A stretch of 16,384 nucleotides of DNA from Neisseria lactamica (GCA_001067655.1 JUNU01000150.1:1-16384), one strand, 5' to 3'; shown: positions 7,021-13,858, counted from the first letter of the stretch. Numbers and translations are program-made. The notes: generated by a model not told the origin, from the letters alone.

Positions 7021-7392
7021 TTAACGGTCGATGTTAACAGGTTCGCAGTTTTTCACGATGAAGCGGTTTTGTGCATCGCTGACGCCCACGACTTCGGAAG
7101 TGGTGTGGGTGTTGCGGTCGATGTAACCGGCAGACATAGAGAAGCCGCGTTTGTTGGTGAAGGTAGTGCCAGTGCTGTCAGAGCGACGTTTGTCGGTGCG
7201 CAGGCTGATTTGTTTGCCGGCTGCATTTGCAGAAGCGCCTACTGCATTGCCGCGACGGTCAAATTCATAAACGACATTCAGCTTTTTACCGTTGTCGCAT
7301 TTGTAAGTAACGTAGCCTGCAGGAGCGGCAGCGGCAGTCATGGAAACACCGGCGGTCAGAACAGCTACGATAGCGGCAGATAAGAATTTCAT
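7021..7392 (-). CDS. ACP/MliC-like secreted protein (adhesin complex protein homologue)
   Basis: The 123-aa product has a signal peptide ending near SMTAAAA (about residue 22), then a small beta-rich domain. YVTYKCDNGKKLNVVYEF lies near its start and a C-terminal IVKNCEP provides the second cysteine. The spacing of the two cysteines and the YxCxxGKK motif resemble the meningococcal adhesin complex protein (NMB2095). In pathogenic Neisseria that protein has an MliC-like fold and inhibits C-type lysozyme in the periplasm or on the surface. GGAG lies about ten bases before the ATG. Lysozyme inhibition here is inferred from the family. A general MliC/DUF3757-type envelope protein is the alternative. 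Confidence 0.65.
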   Translation of the reverse strand: MKFLSAAIVAVLTAGVSMTAAAAPAGYVTYKCDNGKKLNVVYEFDRRGNAVGASANAAGKQISLRTDKRRSDSTGTTFTNKRGFSMSAGYIDRNTHTTSEVVGVSDAQNRFIVKNCEPVNIDR

Positions 7393-7478
7393 CTGGTATT
7401 ACTCCATAAAGTAAAAAAGAGTGATGTGTGGCGTGGACGATCCGGCGCCATCCTTGCTTTGCTTTGAAAGCTGAACAT

Positions 7479-7506
7479 ATTTTATCCGTTCCGAAAAAAC
7501 ATGCAA
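7479..7506 (-). promoter_or_regulatory. Candidate promoter for the ACP-like gene
   Basis: On the minus strand TTGCAT (7506-7501) and TAAAAT (7484-7479) are 16 bases apart, about 85 bases before the start codon at 7392. The -10 matches five of six consensus bases and the -35 is weak. Confidence 0.35.
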
Positions 7507-7590
7507 CATGTCGATATGCAAAGCTATACAAAGAAATTTTCGGGAAAAGTTATTACGCTTGTACAAATTTTAATAAGGTGAAGTTTCATA

Positions 7591-8178
7591 ATGAAAAAAT
7601 TACTTACATTACTAATTCTTTCCGCATTTTCATCCGTCTGTTATGCCGATGCGGCTGACTGGACGCCGTTGTTGGAATCTATGAAGAAAGGCTGCGCTGT
7701 TGATTTTGATGCCTTGCCTTATGGGAAGTCCGATATCGGCAGACTGCCTGCCCAATACCGCGCCTCCGTTGCCCGCAGCCACAGCAGGCAGACAGCGTCA
7801 GATGGTGAAGTATTGACCATCGAATTGAAGAATTCTGTTGCTTTTGGACAGCCGTTGTCAGCCTTAGTTATTGAAACTAATGAAGGATACGGCTATGTCA
7901 AAATGAAGTTTGCCCGAAATGCCGATGTATCTAAGCTTATTCCCTTATTTACAACACCAACCGATAAACGGCACGGTATGTTGGCAGCGGGTAGGGCGCA
8001 GAATTTTTGTGTTAAAGGCGCAAACGGGACATTGAAGCAATACCAGTCTTCACAACATCACTGGCGCGCCGTTTCGTCTGAGGGGCCGTGGCAGGAATTC
8101 CGCTACCATCCGAGAGAAAACGTTTTATCCTGCCTGAATTCCGACCATTATGGCGATGAAGTGGAATGCACTAAATAA
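7591..8178 (+). CDS. Secreted protein of unknown function, upstream of the ynbD-like gene
   Basis: I do not recognise this 195-aa protein. It begins with a clear signal peptide (MKKLLTLLILSAFSSVCYA, cleavage near residue 19-21), so it is periplasmic or exported. The mature part has four cysteines, at about residues 35, 134, 182 and 193, enough for two disulfides, and no further membrane segment. AAGGTG lies ten bases before the ATG. Its stop is only three bases from the next start, which strongly suggests co-transcription and possible translational coupling with the PAP2/DSP phosphatase. A periplasmic role beside that phosphatase is a guess from position. The coding sequence appears somewhat richer in A and T than its neighbours. 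Confidence 0.8.
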   Translation: MKKLLTLLILSAFSSVCYADAADWTPLLESMKKGCAVDFDALPYGKSDIGRLPAQYRASVARSHSRQTASDGEVLTIELKNSVAFGQPLSALVIETNEGYGYVKMKFARNADVSKLIPLFTTPTDKRHGMLAAGRAQNFCVKGANGTLKQYQSSQHHWRAVSSEGPWQEFRYHPRENVLSCLNSDHYGDEVECTK

Positions 8179-8181
8179 AAT

Positions 8182-9618
8182 ATGAAACCTACGCTGAAAA
8201 CTTCTCTACTCAAACTCGCTTTGGTCGGCATACTTTTTTATGCCAGCTACACTTTGTCCAACTATTACGCGGCATCGCTGGCTTATGTGCCGGAAATCGC
8301 TTTTGCGTGGGAACGTAACATTCCGTTTTGGGAATGGACAATTTTACCTTATTGGTCGTTGAACCTGATGTATGCGGCGGCGTTTTTCCTTTGTCAAGAT
8401 ACGCGTGAACAAAACCGCTATGTTGCAAGGTTGGTATCGGCGCAAATTGTCGCCACTACTTGCTTTATGTTGTTCCCGTTGCATTTCGGCTGGCCGAAGC
8501 CGCCTACCGACGGGCTGTGGGGCGTGATGTTTGATTCATTGGTCGCATTTGATTTGCCGTACAACCAATCTCCGTCGCTGCATATCGCGCTGTCTATCAT
8601 TGTCGGTGCGTTTTATTGGACGCGGTTTCCCAAAATCCGCTTGCCGATTTTGCTGTGGCAAAGCCTGATTGCTTTGTCGGTGCTGACAACTTACCAACAC
8701 CATTTTATCGACGTACCGACCGGCGCGCTGCTGGGTTGGCTGGTGTTGTGGGCAATACCGCAACACGGCGTATCGCCTTTCAGACGACCTTTTGGTACTC
8801 AAGGCCGTCTGAAAACGAGCGAAGCGAGTTTCTGCGAAGCTAAAACGAACACAGTGAGTTTCACTAGAACGAGCGAAGCAAGTTTCCGCGAAGCCAAAAC
8901 TCCCCCCGCAACACGTTCCCGCGAAATCAAAATCGCCATGCTGTATCTGGCGGGCGCGGTATTGTCGGCACTGCCGTCCTTTTTCAGCGGTGCGTGGTTG
9001 TGGATGTTGTGGGTCAGCGTATCTTTATTGGTGGCCGCTTTCGCCTATCTGACCGGCAACGCGGCGGTATTCCAAAAACAGGCAGACGGCAGATTGTCGG
9101 CGGCGGCAACGGTTTTGCTGCTACCTTATCTGGCGGGCGTTCGACTGAACATGGCTTATTGGCTGCGCGGCAAGGCGAAGACGGCGCGGGTTCGTGATGA
9201 TGTGTTGATTGGCTGCGTATCAGCAATTTCAGACGACCTCCCAGCCGTATTGGACGTATGCGCCGAATATCCCCGCCCCCGTTATCGCGGCGCATACCGC
9301 GTTCTGCCGTTATTGGACATGGTTGCGCCGTCTGAAAACGATTTGATGCAGGCGGCTTCGTTGCTGGAAGCATTGCGCCGGCAACACGGCAAGGTTCTGA
9401 CCTGTTGCGCGCTGGGCTACGGACGCAGCGCGGCGGTGGTGCTTACTTGGCTGCTGGTTTACGGTGGCTGTCGGGATTTGGCACAGGCAACGGCAGAACT
9501 GAAACAGGCTCGCCCGCAGATGGTGTTGCCACCGAAAACGGCAAAAGCAGTAGAAGCGGCGGCAGGCAGTCTGAAAATGAACGAAGCGAGTTTCCGCGAC
9601 GCTAATCGAGATAGCTAA
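8182..9618 (+). CDS. YnbD-like PAP2 / dual-specificity phosphatase fusion membrane protein
   Basis: The 478-aa protein has an N-terminal PAP2-like domain with about six helices (residues 10-190). Its active-site elements are PSLH (131-134, in place of PSGH) and HHFID (173-177, an H-x3-D element). More helices follow near 252-290 and 305-330. A C-terminal dual-specificity phosphatase domain then has the Cys-x5-Arg loop CALGYGRS, with Cys409 and Arg415, and a possible acid at Asp379. This order matches E. coli YnbD. It could dephosphorylate a phospholipid precursor at the membrane. The linker at about 198-245 and the last 15 residues are encoded by DUS plus a 33-bp repeat, so these parts were probably acquired later. 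No Shine-Dalgarno is evident; the start is likely coupled to the upstream gene. Confidence 0.87.
   Translation: MKPTLKTSLLKLALVGILFYASYTLSNYYAASLAYVPEIAFAWERNIPFWEWTILPYWSLNLMYAAAFFLCQDTREQNRYVARLVSAQIVATTCFMLFPLHFGWPKPPTDGLWGVMFDSLVAFDLPYNQSPSLHIALSIIVGAFYWTRFPKIRLPILLWQSLIALSVLTTYQHHFIDVPTGALLGWLVLWAIPQHGVSPFRRPFGTQGRLKTSEASFCEAKTNTVSFTRTSEASFREAKTPPATRSREIKIAMLYLAGAVLSALPSFFSGAWLWMLWVSVSLLVAAFAYLTGNAAVFQKQADGRLSAAATVLLLPYLAGVRLNMAYWLRGKAKTARVRDDVLIGCVSAISDDLPAVLDVCAEYPRPRYRGAYRVLPLLDMVAPSENDLMQAASLLEALRRQHGKVLTCCALGYGRSAAVVLTWLLVYGGCRDLAQATAELKQARPQMVLPPKTAKAVEAAAGSLKMNEASFRDANRDS
8779..8813. repeat. Inverted mucDUS/AG-DUS pair inside the ynbD-like gene
   Basis: TTCAGACGACCT (8779-8790) and AGGCCGTCTGAA (8802-8813) form a hairpin with one non-Watson-Crick pair. 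It lies entirely within the reading frame and encodes FRRPFGTQGRLK at the junction after the PAP2 domain. The two arms belong to different DUS dialects. Confidence 0.85.
8814..8900 (+). repeat. Three tandem-like copies of a 33-bp repeat in coding sequence
   Basis: Two 33-base units (8814-8846 and 8868-8900) share AACGAGCGAAGC-AGTTTC-GCGAAGC-AAAAC and differ at only three or so positions. A degenerate copy lies between them (8844-8866). Each is 11 codons, so the frame is kept, and they encode SEASF-EAK-type peptides in the interdomain linker. Confidence 0.85.
9228..9239 (-). repeat. AG-mucDUS inside the ynbD-like gene
   Basis: A perfect reverse-orientation AGGTCGTCTGAA, in frame within AISDDLPAV, just before the phosphatase domain. 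Confidence 0.85.
9327..9336 (+). repeat. DUS core inside the ynbD-like gene
   Basis: The ten-base core GCCGTCTGAA with a non-standard 5' dinucleotide, in frame in VAPSEN. Confidence 0.8.
9564..9608 (+). repeat. Fourth copy of the DUS-linked 33-bp repeat, at the 3' end of the ynbD-like gene
   Basis: A degenerate DUS (GGCAGTCTGAA) is followed directly by ACGAAGCGAGTTTCCGCGA and a tail, in the same order and frame as the 8802-8846 copy. It encodes the last residues, including NEASFRDA, so the present C-terminus of the phosphatase derives from the repeat. Confidence 0.75.
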
Positions 9619-9639
9619 GATAAGTAGATGAAAAGCCCA

Positions 9640-9709
9640 AGCTGAGCAAATCATTCTCTTTGAGCTTGTGCAAGGCAATGCAGTCCTAGTTTAAAGTAAA
9701 TTCACGATA
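9640..9709. repeat. Degenerate Correia (CREE) remnant
   Basis: Positions 9659-9709 align without gaps to the reverse complement of the CREE end at 16334-16384, with about 39 of 51 identities by my hand count. The match includes TTTGAGCT at one side and TTTAAA...CAC-ATA at the terminus. The flanking TCATTCTCT fits the element's interior. The other half is not visible. It fills most of the 134-bp gap between the ynbD-like and CPBP genes. Confidence 0.65.
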
Positions 9710-9752
9710 CGACGACTCATATGTACCGCACCCAAAGTAAGGAGGGAAACTT

Positions 9753-10574
9753 ATGACTGAAAGCTACCGCCCCGTTACGTTTTACACTTTATCCCTGCTG
9801 ATTCCGTGGACGTTATGGTTTGCTGCCGCCTACATCAGCCACCGCCCTGATGCTGTTGAGTACCAGTGGGCACAGGCCACGTTAGGACTGGCCGGACTGT
9901 TCGCCCCCATGCTCGTGGCAGCGTTTCTGTTGTACAAACAGCCCAAATTATGGACGGACGCGAAACACCGCTTGTTCCGCCTGACAGGTTTTCCCAAGCG
10001 ATACCTGCTCGCTGCCGCACTGCTCGGTCCGGTTACCTTGGTGCTGGCGCAACTCATTTCCATCGCTTTCGGACACAGTTGGGCGCAGTTTCACATTTCG
10101 GGACATCCGTCATTTACGTCCGCCTTGCTGTCGCCATGGTTCATGCTCCTCATTGCGCCTGTTGCCGAAGAGTTGGCGTGGCACAGCTATGGCACCGACG
10201 CGCTCACGGCACGCAGAAGCCTGTTTGTCGCATCCTTGCTATTTACCGTGTATTGGGCGTTTTGGCACATGCCGCTTGCCTTCGTCAAAGGCTATTATCA
10301 CAGCCAAATCGTTTCCGAAGGCGCACTCTACACGGTTAATTTCGTGGTCAGCATGTTTGTCTTCGTCCTATTGATGAACTGGTTGTACGCCAAAAGCGGG
10401 CGCAGCATCGCCGTGGCGACGATATTCCACCTGTGCGCCAATCTGGGTAACGAGATTTTCGCCACCCACCCTGTCAGCAAGGTTATTCAGACGGCCATTT
10501 TGTCGGCAGTAGCCATTTATATTTTGATTGCAGAAAAGAATTTGTTTTTAGGTAAGCCCGTGCCATCCCGATAA
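9753..10574 (+). CDS. CPBP-family intramembrane metalloprotease (CAAX protease/Abi type)
   Basis: This 273-aa polytopic membrane protein has about seven or eight hydrophobic segments and the three CPBP motifs. They are Glu139-Glu140 in AEELAWHSYG, His172 in AFWHMP, and His226 with Asn230 in FHLCAN. These would bind the catalytic metal within the membrane. The usual arginine of the first motif (EExxxR) is His144. A strong AAGGAGGG lies six bases before the ATG. The gene runs with the lipid genes and starts 134 bases after the ynbD-like one. Family members process prenylated proteins or act in bacteriocin self-immunity; no substrate can be named here. Nothing specifically suggests phage defence. 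Confidence 0.85.
   Translation: MTESYRPVTFYTLSLLIPWTLWFAAAYISHRPDAVEYQWAQATLGLAGLFAPMLVAAFLLYKQPKLWTDAKHRLFRLTGFPKRYLLAAALLGPVTLVLAQLISIAFGHSWAQFHISGHPSFTSALLSPWFMLLIAPVAEELAWHSYGTDALTARRSLFVASLLFTVYWAFWHMPLAFVKGYYHSQIVSEGALYTVNFVVSMFVFVLLMNWLYAKSGRSIAVATIFHLCANLGNEIFATHPVSKVIQTAILSAVAIYILIAEKNLFLGKPVPSR
10486..10497 (-). repeat. DUS (one mismatch) in the CPBP gene
   Basis: TTCAGACGGCCA, the reverse complement of TGGCCGTCTGAA: a perfect ten-base core with a variant first base, in frame in VIQTAI. Confidence 0.7.
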
Positions 10575-10578
10575 CAAA

Positions 10579-10590
10579 TTCAGACGACCC
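10579..10590 (-). repeat. mucDUS with one mismatch in the CPBP/small-protein gap
   Basis: TTCAGACGACCC lies five bases after the CPBP stop. It is single, with no inverted partner, so it should not form a terminator and read-through into the next genes is plausible. Confidence 0.7.
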
Positions 10591-10641
10591 TTGGACATGA
10601 TATGCCCCGAATGACGGTTTCCATACCCAAAAGGAATGTGA

Positions 10642-11016
10642 ATGGACAATTCCACTGACAGCCTGATTACCGCCCGCCTGCTTGCCACCGCCCGCTATAC
10701 CGCTGTGTTCAATGCCTTGCTATTCGTTTTGTCCGCGCAACGCGGCGGCGCGTGGTCGGCGGTGCAGCTTGTCTTGGCGGCGGCGCTGTTGTACTACCAC
10801 ATCCGCATCGAATTCGACCGCCGCGTGTTCCAAGATTTTGCTGATGGCAGCTATACGCCCGAAGCCTTCGACCAAACCCTGCGGCAACCCGGCTTGCGCC
10901 GTGTTTCAGACGACCCCTCCATGCCGCAGCGTGTGGCGGGCGCGATTGCCTTGTGGCGCAAAAGCCTTTACCTGACTGCGGCACAATCGGCAGTTTTCCT
11001 TATCCAAATCCTCTGA
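10642..11016 (+). CDS. Small membrane protein of unknown function in the lipid gene cluster
   Basis: A 124-aa protein that I do not recognise. It has hydrophobic stretches near residues 18-32 and 39-52 and another at the C-terminus (about 110-124), with a polar, mostly cytoplasmic-looking loop (53-108) rich in Arg, Asp and Gln. AAGGAA sits five bases before the ATG. Its stop is four bases from the start of the acyltransferase gene, so the two are almost certainly co-transcribed. A one-mismatch mucDUS (10905-10916) is in frame and encodes VSDDPS. It may be a subunit or scaffold for the acyltransferase/CDP-DAG synthase pair, which is only inferred from position. Confidence 0.82.
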   Translation: MDNSTDSLITARLLATARYTAVFNALLFVLSAQRGGAWSAVQLVLAAALLYYHIRIEFDRRVFQDFADGSYTPEAFDQTLRQPGLRRVSDDPSMPQRVAGAIALWRKSLYLTAAQSAVFLIQIL

Positions 11017-11020
11017 TGTC

Positions 11021-11707
11021 ATGAAAAATTTTCTTAAAAAACAACTTGCATGGCTGACCGACCAAGCATTGTGCCTGTCGGTATCCTTCCTCACCGGCGT
11101 CCGCCCCAAAAGCCCGCGCGAACTGGCGTTCAATCCGCAGCAAAAAGTGTATTACGCCAATCACGGCAGCCACGGCGATTTTTTGCTGGTGTGGATTTCC
11201 CTGCCGCGCCGCTGGCGGCTTTCGACGCGTCCCGTTGCCGGTTCGGATTACTGGCTGACCAACAAACTCAAACGCTTCATCATCCAAAATGTCTTCAACG
11301 CACTCTTGATTCCGCGCCACAGCGACAACCCGCAGTCGATTACCGAGCAGATGAATCACGCGCTCCAAGCGGGCGATTCGCTGATTATCTTCCCCGAAGG
11401 TACACGCAATACGGACGAAAACGAAATCCTGCTCCCTTTCAAATCAGGCATTTATCATCTGGCGAAGAGCAAACCGGATACCGAGTTTGTGCCGATATGG
11501 ATAGACAACATCAACCGCGTCCTGCCCAAAGGCAAAGTGCTGCCCGTGCCGCTGTTGTGCGAAGTCCACATCGGCGAACCGCTGACCCTGCGCGAAGATG
11601 AAGACAAAGATACCTTCCTGATACGCACCCGCGAAGCCTTGCTGGCGTTGAGGTCGTCTGAAAACGAGTGCAACGAGTCTCAACAAAACAAAGGAGCTGC
11701 ATCGTGA
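11021..11707 (+). CDS. Lysophospholipid acyltransferase family protein (PlsC-like)
   Basis: Enzymes of this family acylate lysophosphatidic acid or related lysophospholipids at the inner membrane face. The 228-aa product has the catalytic HX4D motif as NHGSHGDF (His48, Asp53), the substrate-binding FPEGTR (124-129), and a later VPIWID segment (157-162). The N-terminal part is only moderately hydrophobic. The start follows the previous stop by four bases, without a clear Shine-Dalgarno. The last codon and stop overlap the GTG of the next gene. The tail after about residue 209 (RSSENECNES...) is encoded by a mucDUS plus a shortened version of the 33-bp repeat, so the conserved enzyme ends earlier. 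Whether it replaces or supplements the housekeeping PlsC is unknown. Confidence 0.88.
   Translation: MKNFLKKQLAWLTDQALCLSVSFLTGVRPKSPRELAFNPQQKVYYANHGSHGDFLLVWISLPRRWRLSTRPVAGSDYWLTNKLKRFIIQNVFNALLIPRHSDNPQSITEQMNHALQAGDSLIIFPEGTRNTDENEILLPFKSGIYHLAKSKPDTEFVPIWIDNINRVLPKGKVLPVPLLCEVHIGEPLTLREDEDKDTFLIRTREALLALRSSENECNESQQNKGAAS
11651..11690 (+). repeat. mucDUS plus shortened 33-bp repeat at the 3' end of the acyltransferase gene
   Basis: AGGTCGTCTGAA (11651-11662) is followed by AACGAGTGCAACGAGTCTC...AAAAC, which aligns with the DUS-repeat unit at 8802-8846 apart from a small internal deletion. It is read in a different frame from the copies in the ynbD-like gene. Confidence 0.65.
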
Positions 11708-12693
11708 GCTTTGTTAACACGTCCAGCCAAATCATTACTGAACAAACCGCCGCACATCTGACCCCGCAGGCAGGCTATATCTTTACCGGCGTATTTGCCA
11801 TATTGATTTTTGCCAGCGTCATCGGGCAATGGCTGAAACGCAAAAACGGCGCAGACAATGCCACCATCTCCAACCTCAACGCCCGCATCTACGCTTGGTG
11901 GTTGATGACACTGGTACTGCTGGTCGCATTTTGGTTCGGCAAAACGGGGACAGTGGCGCTGTTTTTCCTGATTTCGTTTGCCGCCTTGCGCGAATTTATG
12001 ACCCTCGTCTATCGCCGCCGCAGCGATTATTACAGCATGGTGGTGTGTTTCTACCTGTTGCTGCCGGTGCAATATTATTTCGTCTATGACGGCTGGTACG
12101 GCATGTTCAGCATTTTCATTCCCGTGTACGGGTTTCTGGTGTTGCCGATTATCGCCAGCCTGAGCGGTCAAACCGCCCATTTCCTCGAACGCGCCGCCAA
12201 AACGCAGTGGATGTCTATGATCTGCATCTTCTGCCTTTCACACGTTCCCGCCCTGATGTTCCTGAACTTGGACGATTTCGACAGCAGCGGCAATATCCTG
12301 TTGCTGATGTTCCTGATTTTCGTGGTGCAGGCTTCGGACGTGTTGCAATACGTTTGGGGCAAACTGGTCGGCGGTGCCAAAATCATGCCGTCGCTTTCTC
12401 CGTCTAAAACCATATCCGGCACGGTCGGCGGCATTTTGTCCGCTACCGTACTTGCCGCGCTGCTGTCGCCGATGACGCCGTTTAGCCACGGCCAAGCCGC
12501 CGCTATCGGTTTTGTCATCTGCCTGATGGGTTTCTTCGGCGGGCTGGTGATGTCCGCCATCAAACGCGACTACGGCGTTAAAGACTGGGGCAACATGATA
12601 CGCGGCCACGGCGGTATGCTCGACCGCGTGGATTCCATCTGCTTCGCCGCTCCAGTGTTCTTCCACATTGTCCGGTATTACTGGAACGGTTGA
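11704..12693 (+). CDS. YnbB-like phosphatidate cytidylyltransferase (CDP-diglyceride synthase)
   Basis: It makes CDP-diacylglycerol from phosphatidic acid and CTP in the inner membrane. I choose the GTG at 11704, because AAGGAG lies seven bases upstream and GTGA overlaps the acyltransferase stop; an ATG at 11668 in frame has no such support. The resulting protein is 329 aa with about eight membrane helices. The cytidylyltransferase signature is complete at residues 284-310: SAIKRDYGVKDWG, then GHGGMLDRVD. SPSKTISG (232-239) is also typical. The length exceeds that of common CdsA and matches the YnbB group. Overlap with the acyltransferase suggests sequential enzymes. It would feed the YnbA-like transferase at 895. 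A DUS hairpin follows it. Confidence 0.9.
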   Translation: MSFVNTSSQIITEQTAAHLTPQAGYIFTGVFAILIFASVIGQWLKRKNGADNATISNLNARIYAWWLMTLVLLVAFWFGKTGTVALFFLISFAALREFMTLVYRRRSDYYSMVVCFYLLLPVQYYFVYDGWYGMFSIFIPVYGFLVLPIIASLSGQTAHFLERAAKTQWMSMICIFCLSHVPALMFLNLDDFDSSGNILLLMFLIFVVQASDVLQYVWGKLVGGAKIMPSLSPSKTISGTVGGILSATVLAALLSPMTPFSHGQAAAIGFVICLMGFFGGLVMSAIKRDYGVKDWGNMIRGHGGMLDRVDSICFAAPVFFHIVRYYWNG

Positions 12694-12727
12694 ATCTGCT
12701 GTTGATCGTTCTACTTAAAGCCATGCA

Positions 12728-12764
12728 AAAAGGTCGTCCGAAAACCGTTTTCAGACGACCTTTT
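12728..12764. terminator. DUS inverted-repeat hairpin between the ynbB-like gene and tsaD
   Basis: Arms at 12728-12745 and 12747-12764, 18 bases each with one mismatch (the left arm reads GTCGTCCGAA). T-runs on both strands suit bidirectional termination of these convergent genes. Confidence 0.75.
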
Positions 12765-12778
12765 GTCTTTGTTACACA

Positions 12779-13840
12779 CTATTTCACAATATCCGACAGC
12801 GGCCAGCGCGGTTTGACGTTGAACGCGCCTACGGGCTGCCGCTCCTGCAACCTCATCGCACCGGCGAAGGCAATCATCGCGCCGTTGTCGGTGCAGTATT
12901 CCATGGGCGGGAAGCAGACTTTGATTTTTTCTTCCTTAGGCTTGGGTTTGCCTTTTTCAGACGGCTTTTTGACGCTCAAGCGGGAAAATTCGTCGCGCAG
13001 CTTCCAGTTTGCACCGACGCCGCCCGCGACGACCAAAGTTCTGAAGCCGGTATCCAACAAGGCTTTTTTGGCTTTGGCGGCGAGGACGTCAATCACCGCG
13101 TCTTGAAACGCGCGGCAGATGTCGTTGCGCGTTTGCTCGGGAATTTCGCCATCGTTTTCGGCGCGGACTTTTTCGACGGCGGTCAGCACGGCGGTTTTCA
13201 AACCGGAGAAGCTCATCTGCAAATCGTGCGAATGGAGCATGGGGCGCGGGAACGAGAAGGCATCGGGTTTGCCCAGCTTTGCGAGTTCGGACAGCTTCGC
13301 GCCGCCGGGGTAGGGCAGCCCTAAGAGTTTGGCGGTTTTGTCGAACGCTTCGCCCGCCGCGTCATCGACGCTTTCGCCCATCAGCGTGTAGTCGCCGATG
13401 CCGCGCACCGCCATAAACTGCGTATGCCCGCCCGAAACCAGCAGGGCGACGAACGGAAATTCTGGTTTGTCGTCCGCCAAAAGCGGGGAGAGCAAATGGC
13501 CTTCGAGATGGTGGATAGGAATGACGGGTTTGTTCAAGGCAAACGCCAAGGCGTTGGCGTAGCCAGAACCCGCCAGAAGCGCGCCGCCCAAGCCAGGCCC
13601 TTGGGTGTAGGCGACGGCATCGATGTCGTCATAGGAAACGCCCGCTTCCCGCAAACAGCCCTGCGTCAGCGGCACGACGCGGCGGATGTGGTCGCGGCTG
13701 GCAAGTTCGGGGACAACGCCGCCGTATTCGGCGTGCATCGCCATTTGGGTGTGAAGATGGTGCGCCAACAGGCCGCGTTCGGTGTCGTAAAGCGCAACGC
13801 CCGTTTCATCGCAGGATGATTCGATTCCGAGTACCAACAT
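12779..13840 (-). CDS. tsaD: tRNA N6-adenosine threonylcarbamoyltransferase TsaD
   Basis: TsaD transfers the threonylcarbamoyl group to A37 of ANN-decoding tRNAs, working in the cytosol with TsaB and TsaE. The 353-aa product starts [14 protein letters not shown]. It has [16 protein letters not shown] (36-51), the metal ligands His111 and His115 in HLEGH, the nucleotide-binding SGGHT (136-140) and VAGGVGAN (271-278), and the late metal ligand Asp318 in CTDNG. A Lys/Pro/Glu-rich insertion near 288-308 ([15 protein letters not shown]) is partly encoded by a DUS core and is absent from typical TsaD. Upstream lies a mucDUS and no strong Shine-Dalgarno. It is a housekeeping gene, unrelated to its neighbours. 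Confidence 0.96.
   Translation of the reverse strand: MLVLGIESSCDETGVALYDTERGLLAHHLHTQMAMHAEYGGVVPELASRDHIRRVVPLTQGCLREAGVSYDDIDAVAYTQGPGLGGALLAGSGYANALAFALNKPVIPIHHLEGHLLSPLLADDKPEFPFVALLVSGGHTQFMAVRGIGDYTLMGESVDDAAGEAFDKTAKLLGLPYPGGAKLSELAKLGKPDAFSFPRPMLHSHDLQMSFSGLKTAVLTAVEKVRAENDGEIPEQTRNDICRAFQDAVIDVLAAKAKKALLDTGFRTLVVAGGVGANWKLRDEFSRLSVKKPSEKGKPKPKEEKIKVCFPPMEYCTDNGAMIAFAGAMRLQERQPVGAFNVKPRWPLSDIVK
12956..12965 (-). repeat. DUS core inside tsaD, encoding part of a linker insertion
   Basis: The reverse complement of GCCGTCTGAA. Read in the tsaD frame, AAG CCG TCT GAA gives KPSE in the low-complexity insertion. Confidence 0.8.
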
Positions 13841-13846
13841 GGTTTG

Positions 13847-13858
13847 AGGTCGTCTGAA
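13847..13858 (+). repeat. AG-mucDUS upstream of tsaD
   Basis: A perfect AGGTCGTCTGAA on the plus strand, seven bases from the tsaD start codon and in its leader. It is single, not part of a hairpin. Confidence 0.85.

Noticed and set aside
8814..8900. Possible small CRISPR array
   Set aside because: The 33-bp units abut almost directly, without unique spacers of constant size, lie in frame inside a gene, and have no cas genes nearby.
9753..10574. Abortive-infection (Abi) phage-defence gene
   Set aside because: CPBP proteins are often labelled Abi, but the family is mostly peptidases, and no defence context exists here.
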